Part shown: piece by piece, positions 56,580-64,000 of the stretch
Numbering within the stretch: position 1 is the first letter of the stretch
How the letters are laid out: each line of letters starts with the position of its first letter
Origin: Butyricicoccus sp. Marseille-Q5471
Lineage (GTDB): Bacteria > Bacillota > Clostridia > Oscillospirales > Butyricicoccaceae
Reading direction: 5' to 3'
NCBI RefSeq assembly: GCF_951230135.1
Contig: NZ_CATNVC010000003.1
Location: forward strand, 248,001 to 312,000
DNA: 64,000 bases
Translations under genes and position numbers: made by a program
Notes under the pieces: model-generated
Told to the model about the DNA's origin: nothing
What the model saw: the letters and a program-made list of their open reading frames with translations, nothing else
Database searches by the model: none

Positions 56580-57032
56580 TCACCGCAGCGCGGGTGAAAA
56601 ATCGGCTTCGTCCCAGCTGCCCCGCGCGGCAAGCTGCCGGTTCAGCTCGGCGTCCAAATGCGCGAGATCACGGTCGGTTTCAACGCGGCAAATGACCTTG
56701 GTGAACGTGGTAAACAGCACGCGGATGTAAAACCGGTCGGGAACCTGCGCGTAAACGCGTCCGGCGCTCAGCGTGCCGCCGGCCTTGGTCTGCGGAGCGT
56801 TTGCAAGGTAGCCAACCGTGCCCAAAACGGGCAGAAAAGCGCGAATTGCGTCGCTGTCATAGGGATTGCCCGGCTCTTTGCGGCAGCGAATCAGCTGGCC
56901 GATTTGAAACGGGTCGAGACCGTAATAATGCTTAAAACCGGTCACGGTGACAAAGGTTTGCGCGTCAAATCCCGATTCATAACGAACGGTTTTGGTGATT
57001 TCCTTTGTGATGGTGATGTAATGCTCCGACAT
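56580..57032 (-). CDS. HIRAN-like domain protein
   Basis: A 150-residue protein with a pattern like the HIRAN domain: VTVTGFKHYYGLDPFQIGQLIRCRKEPGNPYDSDAIRAF followed by VGYLAN is split here into shorter recognisable parts, chiefly EPGNPYDSDAI and GTVGYLAN. HIRAN domains bind DNA ends or stalled forks in helicases; stand-alone bacterial forms are common. ATG at 57032. It is convergent with prfA and the two stop codons abut with no gap. Confidence 0.7.
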   Translation of the reverse strand: MSEHYITITKEITKTVRYESGFDAQTFVTVTGFKHYYGLDPFQIGQLIRCRKEPGNPYDSDAIRAFLPVLGTVGYLANAPQTKAGGTLSAGRVYAQVPDRFYIRVLFTTFTKVICRVETDRDLAHLDAELNRQLAARGSWDEADFSPALR

Positions 57033-57141
57033 ATCGTGCACGCCCCTTCTGATAGGATGCATTCATTTTATCAGAGCGGGTGTCCGTTAAATTACCCTTT
57101 TAAAAATCGGATTTAAATTTCCACTTTGGAAGTGTTTCTTT

Positions 57142-58167
57142 ATGAAAACAGAAAAACTATCCCCACAACTTGATAAAAATGCCATAAAAACCGCAGCAGA
57201 CCTGATTCTTGCCGGTGAAGTGGTGGGAATTCCCACAGAAACGGTGTACGGACTGGCTGCAAACGCGCTGAATGGGGCTGCTGTGGCGAAAATATTCGCC
57301 GCAAAGGGCAGACCGCAGGATAATCCGCTGATTGTCCACATTGCGGACTTTGAGCAGATTTTTGACCTCTGCCCGGCGGTTCCCGCCTCGGCAAAGCTGC
57401 TTGCGGATGCATTTTGGCCCGGTCCGCTGACCATGATTGTGCCCAAGGGCAGCATCATCCCGATTGAGGTCTCGGCGGGACTGAACACAGTCGGCGTGCG
57501 CCTGCCCGCGCATCCGATCGCGCGGGATTTGATCCGCACCGCGGGCGTGCCGCTTGCCGCGCCCTCCGCGAACACCTCGGGACGGCCGTCCACCACGACC
57601 GCGGAGCACGTGCTGCGCGACATGGATGGCAAAATTGCCGCGATTTTGGACGGCGGCGCGTGCGGTGTTGGCGTGGAGTCGACCGTGATTTCGCTCGTCG
57701 GCGAAAAGCCGCGGCTGCTCCGACCGGGCGGCGTGACGCTTGAGCAGCTCGAAACGGTGCTGGGCGAGGTTGAGGTCGACCGCGCGCTGTATGAAAAAAT
57801 CGGGGACGATATTCGTGTGTCCGCACCCGGCATGAAATACCGGCATTACGCGCCCAAAGCGCCTGTCACCGTCGTGCGCGGCACGCCGGAAGCAAGCGCG
57901 GCCTACATCGCGGCGCATGCGCAGGCCGGTGACGGCGTACTCTGTTTTGATGAGTGCGTTTCGACGTTTCCGACCTGCGTCACCGAGCCGTTCGGCCGTT
58001 CGGACGATTTGCCCGCGCAGGCACGCGAGGTGTTCGACCGTCTGCGGGCGTTTGACGACACTGCCGTAAACGCGATTTGGGCGCAGTGCCCGTCTGACGA
58101 CGGACTGGGTCTGGCAGTGGCCAACCGCATCAAAAAAGCGGCGGGGTTTCACGTGATTGAGCTGTAA
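57142..58167 (+). CDS. ywlC: L-threonylcarbamoyladenylate synthase (Sua5/YwlC)
   Basis: A 341-residue enzyme making the TC-AMP intermediate for tRNA t6A37. The YrdC domain (about 15-200) has GIPTETVYGLAANA, KGRPQDNPLIVHI, FWPGPLTMIVP, GVRLPAHPIAR and PSANTSGRPS. The C-terminal Sua5 domain begins at MKYRHYAPKAPV. ATG at 57142. Near prfA as in many Firmicutes (ywlC in B. subtilis). Confidence 0.96.
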   Translation: MKTEKLSPQLDKNAIKTAADLILAGEVVGIPTETVYGLAANALNGAAVAKIFAAKGRPQDNPLIVHIADFEQIFDLCPAVPASAKLLADAFWPGPLTMIVPKGSIIPIEVSAGLNTVGVRLPAHPIARDLIRTAGVPLAAPSANTSGRPSTTTAEHVLRDMDGKIAAILDGGACGVGVESTVISLVGEKPRLLRPGGVTLEQLETVLGEVEVDRALYEKIGDDIRVSAPGMKYRHYAPKAPVTVVRGTPEASAAYIAAHAQAGDGVLCFDECVSTFPTCVTEPFGRSDDLPAQAREVFDRLRAFDDTAVNAIWAQCPSDDGLGLAVANRIKKAAGFHVIEL

Positions 58168-58176
58168 TCCACGATT

Positions 58177-58198
58177 TTATCCACAAACCTGTGGATAA
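58177..58198. promoter_or_regulatory. Perfect inverted DnaA-box pair upstream of coaE
   Basis: TTATCCACA (58177-58185), AACC, TGTGGATAA (58190-58198): two consensus boxes face to face, extended to 11-bp arms. Lies in the 55-base gap before coaE. As RNA it could fold into a weak terminator, but both halves match the DnaA consensus exactly. Confidence 0.75.
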
Positions 58199-58222
58199 AA
58201 TTTCGCATAAGGATGTGGTATA

Positions 58223-58804
58223 ATGAAAATCATAGGATTAACCGGCGGCAGCGGCACGGGCAAGGGCACAGTCGCGGCGCTGATGCAGGCGCACGGCGCA
58301 GGTTGGGTCGACGCGGACGCGGTGTATCATACGCTGTGCACGCAAAATCAAAAAATGCTCGGTGAGCTTGCGCAGGCGTTCGGCGACGTTTTGACCGAAA
58401 CCGGAACGCTTGACCGTAAAAAACTGGCGGGCATTGTATTTTCCGATCGGGAGAAGCTAAGTCTGCTCAACCAAATTACGACGCCCTACATCCGCCGCGC
58501 TTCGGTGGAGGCAATTTTGGAGCAGGCCGACCGTCCCATCGTGCTGTATGACGCGCCGACGCTGTTTGAGAGCGGCGCGGATACGCTGTGTCAGTCGGTC
58601 ATCGGCGTGCTGGCCGACCGCGAAACCCGCATCCGGCGCGTGATAGAGCGTGATGGACTGAGCGAGCAGGCGGCGCGTGCCCGCGTGTTGGCGCAGCCCG
58701 AGGATGATTTTTACCGCGCACGCTGTGCCTATCTCATCGAAAACAACGGCAGTTTGACGCTTTTGGCGCAGGCTGTCGATGCTCTATATCAAAAACTCGT
58801 ATAA
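58223..58804 (+). CDS. coaE: Dephospho-CoA kinase
   Basis: A 193-residue P-loop kinase for the last step of coenzyme A synthesis. GLTGGSGTGKGTVAALM is Walker A; WVDADAVYH, DAPTLFESG and RDGLSEQAARARVLAQ (LID) follow. ATG 58223 with AAGGATG upstream. Twelve bases separate it from the aminopeptidase gene, so they are probably cotranscribed. Confidence 0.96.
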   Translation: MKIIGLTGGSGTGKGTVAALMQAHGAGWVDADAVYHTLCTQNQKMLGELAQAFGDVLTETGTLDRKKLAGIVFSDREKLSLLNQITTPYIRRASVEAILEQADRPIVLYDAPTLFESGADTLCQSVIGVLADRETRIRRVIERDGLSEQAARARVLAQPEDDFYRARCAYLIENNGSLTLLAQAVDALYQKLV

Positions 58805-58816
58805 AGGAGAGAAATT

Positions 58817-60211
58817 ATGACATCCGAACAGCTTTTTTACGACAAAAAACCCGGTTTCGACCGTCTGACGGGGTCGGATAAGAAGGGCATGCAGACCTAT
58901 GCCGAGGGTTACAAGAAGTTTCTCGACGAGGGCAAAACCGAGCGTGACGCAGTTGCCGAACTGGTACGGCAGGCCGAAGAACGCGGATTTCGTGCGTATA
59001 AGCGCGGCGACGCGCTCAAAACGGGCGATAAAATCTATCAAATCAACCGCTTGAAGGGCGTAACACTTGCCGTAATCGGCAAAAAGCCGCTGTCCGAGGG
59101 TGTGCGGCTGACCGCTGCGCATCTGGACGCGCCCCGCATCGACATTCGCACCGTGCCTCTTTATGAGGAAGGCGGCATGGCGTACTTCAAGACGCACTAT
59201 TACGGCGGCATCAAGAAGTACCAGTGGGCAGCAATTCCGCTGGAGCTGCGCGGCGTGGTCTGCGTATGCCACAACGGCAAGGTGCGCACGGTCAACATCC
59301 GCGTGGGTGACAAGGAAAACGATCCGAAATTCGTGATTACCGACCTGCTGCCCCATCTTGCGACGCAGCAGATGACCAAAAAGGCGACCGAGGTGCTCAC
59401 CGGCGAGGGCTTGAACGTGCTGATCGGCTCAATTCCGTCCGAAACCAAGGATGAAAAGTGCACCGAGCGCGTAAAACTCGCCATTATGGAGTATTTGAAC
59501 AAGGAATACGGCATGGTAGAGGCCGATTTCCTCTCGGCCGAGCTGACCTGCGTGCCCGCTTTCAAGGCGAGCGATATCGGATTTGACCGTTCGTTCGTCG
59601 GCGCTTATGGGCATGACGACCGCGTGTGCTCCTACACCGCCGCGACCGCGCTGTTCGACCTCAAGGGCGCGCCGACGCACACCTGCGTCTGCCTGCTGGT
59701 GGACAAGGAAGAGATCGGTTCGGACGGCGTGACCGGCATGCAGTCCCGCGCATTTGATACCTTTATGGATGACATTTGCCGTGACGCCGATGTATTGCCC
59801 GGGGAATGCTACGAAAACTCCATTTGCCTGTCGGCGGACGTGTGCAACGCGTTTGACCCCAACTTCCCCGATGTTTCGGAAAAGCGCAACGACGCCAAGG
59901 TCAACTGCGGCTTTGCACTGGTTAAGTATACCGGTTCGCGCGGAAAATCGGGCACATCGGATGCAACAGCCGAGCTGATGGCACGTATTCGCTGTATTTT
60001 TGACAAGGCAGATATCATTTGGCAGACCGGCCAGCTGGGCAAGGTCGATCAGGGCGGCGGCGGCACGGTTGCCATGTACCTGGCCAACCGTAACATTGAC
60101 ACTGTCGATGCCGGCGTGCCTGTGCTTTCCATGCATGCACCGTTTGAGTGCATCGCAAAGCTCGATTTGTATATGGCATACAAGGGCTTCGGCGCGTTTT
60201 ACAAGGATTAA
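58817..60211 (+). CDS. M18 family aminopeptidase
   Basis: A 464-residue zinc aminopeptidase. Metal-ligand motifs: TAAHLDAPRIDIR (His, Asp), LLVDKEEIGSDGVTGMQS (Glu-Glu) and the later VPVLSMHAPFE (His). Length fits M18 (aspartyl aminopeptidase-like) enzymes. ATG with AAGGAGAG upstream. It would release N-terminal residues from peptides in the cytoplasm. Ends in a terminator at 60217-60249. Confidence 0.95.
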   Translation: MTSEQLFYDKKPGFDRLTGSDKKGMQTYAEGYKKFLDEGKTERDAVAELVRQAEERGFRAYKRGDALKTGDKIYQINRLKGVTLAVIGKKPLSEGVRLTAAHLDAPRIDIRTVPLYEEGGMAYFKTHYYGGIKKYQWAAIPLELRGVVCVCHNGKVRTVNIRVGDKENDPKFVITDLLPHLATQQMTKKATEVLTGEGLNVLIGSIPSETKDEKCTERVKLAIMEYLNKEYGMVEADFLSAELTCVPAFKASDIGFDRSFVGAYGHDDRVCSYTAATALFDLKGAPTHTCVCLLVDKEEIGSDGVTGMQSRAFDTFMDDICRDADVLPGECYENSICLSADVCNAFDPNFPDVSEKRNDAKVNCGFALVKYTGSRGKSGTSDATAELMARIRCIFDKADIIWQTGQLGKVDQGGGGTVAMYLANRNIDTVDAGVPVLSMHAPFECIAKLDLYMAYKGFGAFYKD

Positions 60212-60216
60212 GAGGA

Positions 60217-60249
60217 AATCCCCTGCGTTTCGGCACAGGGGATTCTTTT
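60217..60249 (+). terminator. Terminator after aminopeptidase
   Basis: AATCCCCTG/CAGGGGATT stem with a T-rich tail. Confidence 0.88.
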
Positions 60250-60421
60250 ATGTTTTAAAAAATAATTCCAGCAAATTTACCGTTAAATATCATATAAAAA
60301 CATATATTACCGGAATATGACTTGAAAGTGTTACATAACTGACACCTTTCTCCTGTGGATGCTGTGTTATAATGAAAACGAAGCCGGGGGACTTCACAGC
60401 CTGATAAAAGGAGATGTGACG

Positions 60422-61051
60422 ATGAAAAAACGATGGATAAGCCTTCTCATGGCAATGGTTCTGGTCTTGTCAGCGGCTGCACCGGCGCATGCGGCATGGT
60501 ATGACGCGGCGGCGGCTTATGTAACCCAAAACGGATTGATGGATCAGGTCGGAGGCGCCTTCGCCCCGGATCAGAAGATGACACGCGAACAGGTGGCCGA
60601 GGTAATCTACCGCGACGCGAGACAGCGCGGCAATCTGACCACACAGGGCGGCTCTTCGCTCAGCGAAGCACCCGATTATGCAACGATTTCGCCCGATCGG
60701 TTGACGGCGGTCTCCTTCTGTTTTTACGCAGGCATCATGACCGGCAACTCCGACCGGACGATGAAGCCACTTGCCACGATTACGCGCGAGGAATTCGCCT
60801 GCGTGCTCGAGCGGTACTGCCAGTGGATTAAGCTGAAGACGGCGGTCGACCCGACCACGGTTTCGCTCGATACCTTTACGGATGCAAAGGATATCGGTAC
60901 ATGGGCGCAGGAGAGCCTGAAATTCTGCGTCGCGGGCGAGCTGCTGCAAGGCAATTCGGACGGCACCTTTGCGCCCCGCGCACAGGTTTCCCGCGCCGAA
61001 ATGGCACAGATTGTATATAACCTCAGCCTGCGGCAGCCTGTCGCAGCGTAA
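60422..61051 (+). CDS. S-layer homology (SLH) domain protein
   Basis: A 209-residue secreted protein. Signal peptide MKKRWISLLMAMVLVLSAAA with AHA-A cleavage. The rest is three SLH repeats: WYDAAAAYVTQNGLM...MTREQVAEVIYR, YATISPDRLTAVSFCFYAG...ITREEFACVLER and TWAQESLKFCVAGELLQGNSDG...VSRAEMAQIVY. The mature protein has nothing else, so it may be a cell-wall-bound adaptor. ATG 60422 with AAAGGAGA upstream and a TATAAT element about 60 bases before the start codon. Confidence 0.92.
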   Translation: MKKRWISLLMAMVLVLSAAAPAHAAWYDAAAAYVTQNGLMDQVGGAFAPDQKMTREQVAEVIYRDARQRGNLTTQGGSSLSEAPDYATISPDRLTAVSFCFYAGIMTGNSDRTMKPLATITREEFACVLERYCQWIKLKTAVDPTTVSLDTFTDAKDIGTWAQESLKFCVAGELLQGNSDGTFAPRAQVSRAEMAQIVYNLSLRQPVAA

Positions 61052-61087
61052 AAAAAAGCCTTCACACGCTTGTGTGAAGGCTTTTTT
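61051..61087. terminator. Bidirectional terminator
   Basis: AAAAAAGCCTTCACAC/GTGTGAAGGCTTTTTT stem between the convergent SLH and kinase-like genes. Confidence 0.93.
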
Positions 61088-61100
61088 ATGCGGTTTTTGG

Positions 61101-62168
61101 TTAAAATACAGATAGTTCGATTTCATCGGTGGTGAAGGCTTGCTCAACAGACATTGGTGCGTGAAAATTGTTGTCGGCCATCCATTCGGGCAGGTGCGAC
61201 AGCACCAGATGAAACTGGCTGCCGCCGTTTTGCCGCGGGGAAAACAGCAGCATACCGCCATGCAGCAGCGCAATGCGCTGTACGAGCGGCAGACCAAGGC
61301 CAAGCGATGCGCCCTTGGAGGTGATGCTGCGGTAATCCTCCAGCGTAATGGTGCACTGCCAGCCCTCGAGCAGCTGCTGAAACAGATGCGCGTCCAGTCC
61401 CGGGCCGCGGTCAGAAATTGTGATGGTGGGCGCGTAGTTGTCGGGGTTTAGGCTCAGTTCGATTTCCGCGTCTCTCGGCGAGGCCTGCACCGCGTTGGTC
61501 AGCAGGTTGAGCACGGCGGCGCGCAGCAGATCCGGCTCGCACAGCAATAGAAAGGAATCAGGCGTATGCACGGTGATGGAACGGCCGATCTGCGCGGAAA
61601 CCCGCGCTGCACAGTCGCGGCAAAGAGCAGCTACATCACTGAAAAGCAGATGAAGCTGTTCGGTCACCGGCGGGTCGTGTAAAAAATCACAATGGCTCAG
61701 CATACGCTGCATGCGCAGACACTGCTTGCGAATGCGCGCGGCAAGCGCGGGGTTTTCCACTTGCTCGGCCTCACTCAGCAGTGCGCTGAGCACCGCCGCA
61801 GACTGCTGCTGCACGATGCGCAGCGTACCGTCGTACTGGGTGCGTTCATCCCGAATAAAGGCAAGCAGCGCGCCCTCTGATCGGGGCAGCAGCTCAAGCC
61901 GATAAACAATTGCGTCCAACTCTTCCTCAATCGTGCGCGGCAAATGGTCGGCAATGCAGTCCTTCAGCGCAACGGTGGCGCGCGGACTTAGAATTTGGTC
62001 GATTCGCTCAAGCGGATGCAGCCCGGTCAGCTGCGCACCGCGTTCGTTCAGACGCTCAATATGCAGCGATGATCCCACAATTATCAGCGCTGCATTGTGC
62101 AATGTGGTATGGTTCAATAATGCTCGGATGGTGTCGTCCTCGATTTGGGTGAAAAATGTTTCCGCCAT
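61101..62168 (-). CDS. Histidine-kinase-like ATPase protein without a recognisable phosphoacceptor
   Basis: A 355-residue soluble protein. Residues about 20-115 resemble a PAS sensor. Residues about 125-195 are helical like a dimerisation domain, but the place for the H-box reads VQQQSAAVLSALLSEAEQ with no histidine. The ATPase domain is well kept: N-box LLRAAVLNLLTNAVQASP, G1 ISDRGPGLD, G2 SLGLGLPLVQRI and GGMLLFSP. No response regulator is nearby. ATG 62168 with GGAGG upstream. It may phosphorylate nothing, or act like an anti-sigma-type or sporulation-type kinase; undetermined. Confidence 0.8.
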   Translation of the reverse strand: MAETFFTQIEDDTIRALLNHTTLHNAALIIVGSSLHIERLNERGAQLTGLHPLERIDQILSPRATVALKDCIADHLPRTIEEELDAIVYRLELLPRSEGALLAFIRDERTQYDGTLRIVQQQSAAVLSALLSEAEQVENPALAARIRKQCLRMQRMLSHCDFLHDPPVTEQLHLLFSDVAALCRDCAARVSAQIGRSITVHTPDSFLLLCEPDLLRAAVLNLLTNAVQASPRDAEIELSLNPDNYAPTITISDRGPGLDAHLFQQLLEGWQCTITLEDYRSITSKGASLGLGLPLVQRIALLHGGMLLFSPRQNGGSQFHLVLSHLPEWMADNNFHAPMSVEQAFTTDEIELSVF

Positions 62169-62260
62169 CTCTATCCTCCATATCACGCAGCCCGCCCGTA
62201 TTTTTTTACGTGAATAGATACGGGCAGGGAGTGCAATACTATATTTAGTGCTTCTAACTT

Positions 62261-62290
62261 ATTATAACACCGCTCTTACAATTATTGCAA
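62261..62290 (-). promoter_or_regulatory. Promoter of the kinase-like gene
   Basis: On the minus strand TTGCAA, 18 bases, TATAAT. The leader contains a GCCCGTAT/ATACGGGC inverted repeat (about 62192-62226). Confidence 0.7.
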
Positions 62291-62346
62291 AGAAAAATAT
62301 ACAAAAAGCCTATCGCTAATGACAAAAATTTCACAAATATTACACC

Positions 62347-62376
62347 TTGCGTCATTTAGTAAAAATAGTGTATAAT
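62347..62376 (+). promoter_or_regulatory. Promoter of gap
   Basis: TTGCGT, 18 bases, TATAAT, with a 48-base distance to the start codon. Confidence 0.78.
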
Positions 62377-62391
62377 ATGACCATCGACTGA

Positions 62392-63435
<1,044 letters not shown>

Positions 63436-63463
63436 TCCATTCCTCGCATCGAAATAGCATAAG

Positions 63464-63493
63464 AAAACGCTCCCTCTCGAGGGAGCGTTTTTT
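63464..63493. terminator. Bidirectional terminator after gap
   Basis: AAAACGCTCCCTC/GAGGGAGCGTTTT with a two-base loop, between convergent genes. Confidence 0.93.
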
Positions 63494-63501
63494 GTTTGCC
63501 G

Positions 63502-64000
63502 TTACAGCCCGCAGTCGGACAGCAGCGACAGCGTCAGCATATCGATGATCGAAAGGACGGCGCCGTTGTCAATACTCTGCTCGAGCAGTGCGTTTCGCGC
63601 GTCCCCGTGCTGCTTTGCCTCGGCAAGATAGGCCACACCCTGCTGCACAATTTTCTGATACCGGCCGCGGATGTCGTCGAGCGCTGCTTGGTTCGCTTCA
63701 TCGGTGCCTGCGTCAATCAGCTCGGCGTACATATCAATGACTTCATCGCGCGCGGAGTCCGGAAAATACTCGTGCGGGGCGGTACTGTCAAAAATACACA
63801 GATTCAGCGGCTGTATCAGCACCATGTCAAGGCTCTTGGGGTCAAAGCCGCAATGATATACCTCGACCTCATAGCCGAGCGCAGCGGCCTTCTGCGCGAT
63901 TTTCTTGAGCATGGTGGACTTACCCGAGCCGGGGCGCCCCTTGATGAAATAGCGCTTGCTGAGCGGCGCGGTAATCTGCGGCACATAGTCGAGCGAGCCC
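63502..64000 (-). CDS. P-loop ATPase of the PRK06851 type (partial)
   Basis: The C-terminal ~165 residues of a P-loop protein; the frame continues past the right edge (SLDYVPQIT upstream of the GTG codon). It contains Walker A FIKGRPGSGKSTMLKKIA, YHCGFDPKSLDMVLI and IFDSTAPHEYFPD, a combination I recall from the PRK06851 group of two-P-loop proteins of unknown function in Clostridia. This would be the second P-loop half. It is convergent with gap. Function unknown. Confidence 0.75.
   Translation of the reverse strand, partial: GSLDYVPQITAPLSKRYFIKGRPGSGKSTMLKKIAQKAAALGYEVEVYHCGFDPKSLDMVLIQPLNLCIFDSTAPHEYFPDSARDEVIDMYAELIDAGTDEANQAALDDIRGRYQKIVQQGVAYLAEAKQHGDARNALLEQSIDNGAVLSIIDMLTLSLLSDCGL

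Noticed and set aside
58144-58159. Third parS-like site (GGTTTCACGTGATTGA) at the end of ywlC
   Set aside because: Only 12 of 16 positions match and the site codes for conserved-frame residues; too weak beside two perfect sites.

Overview
The window is a piece of a moderately GC-rich Firmicutes chromosome centred on the replication origin. The order rpmH-dnaA-dnaN-yaaA-recF-remB-gyrB-gyrA to the right, and rpmH-rnpA-yidD-yidC-jag-mnmE-mnmG-rsmG-noc-parA-parB to the left, is the classical Firmicutes origin layout. Having both noc and parB, with perfect parS sites, fits a spore-former-type lineage. The amino-acid and alcohol dehydrogenase accessory genes, the S-layer-homology protein and the base composition suggest a gut-type Clostridia (Oscillospiraceae/Butyricicoccaceae-like). 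That placement is inference; no species can be named.

Left arm, mostly minus strand (leading-strand orientation). At 1-5.3 kb are a truncated prmC, a DUF1385 (YqhQ) membrane protein, a two-component system and an FG-GAP lipoprotein. At 5.4-6.6 kb lies a plus-strand, AT-rich islet: a tRNA-Leu, a histidine phosphatase and a small DUF5808-like membrane protein whose best-placed start codon is ATA. At 7-20.6 kb is a large catabolic locus. A GntR/FadR-type regulator and three FadR-like palindromes sit by a polar amino acid ABC transporter, an iron alcohol dehydrogenase, a class III aminotransferase, a D-2-hydroxyacid dehydrogenase, RidA, a multi-subunit flavin/iron-sulfur dehydrogenase (two FAD proteins plus 2Fe-2S, BFD-like and 2x4Fe-4S proteins), an Asp/Glu racemase-family protein and an AEC carrier. 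At 20.7-25.3 kb are an acyltransferase-like membrane protein, a diguanylate cyclase, a thioesterase, serS and a coiled-coil membrane protein. At 25.3-35.3 kb are the chromosome segregation and RNA modification/ribosome/membrane insertion genes.

Origin and right arm. The dnaA promoter contains a perfect DnaA box, and the dnaA-dnaN gap carries a DnaA-box cluster (oriC candidate). Further DnaA-box pairs or clusters lie at 28.8, 39.7, 50.7 and 58.2 kb, and an extremely AT-rich patch lies between mnmE and mnmG. After gyrA come rnhA, a DUF2238-type membrane protein, a ferredoxin, asparaginase, a second iron alcohol dehydrogenase, a ClpP-like protease, a cyclophilin, a degenerate GDPD-fold protein, an ABC-F ATPase, prfA, a HIRAN-like protein, a threonylcarbamoyl-AMP synthase, coaE, an M18 aminopeptidase, an SLH protein, an atypical histidine-kinase-like protein, gap and part of an ATPase.

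The most interesting non-protein content is twofold. First, a ~780-nt stretch (48850-49630) has a near-perfect sigma-A promoter, a strong intrinsic terminator, many long perfect helices and no credible ORF: a candidate large structured non-coding RNA. Second, a family of intergenic elements (3.1, 12.3, 44.7, 49.6 and 52.2 kb) is built from hairpins that covary between copies around conserved loops, several of them starting right at a stop codon.
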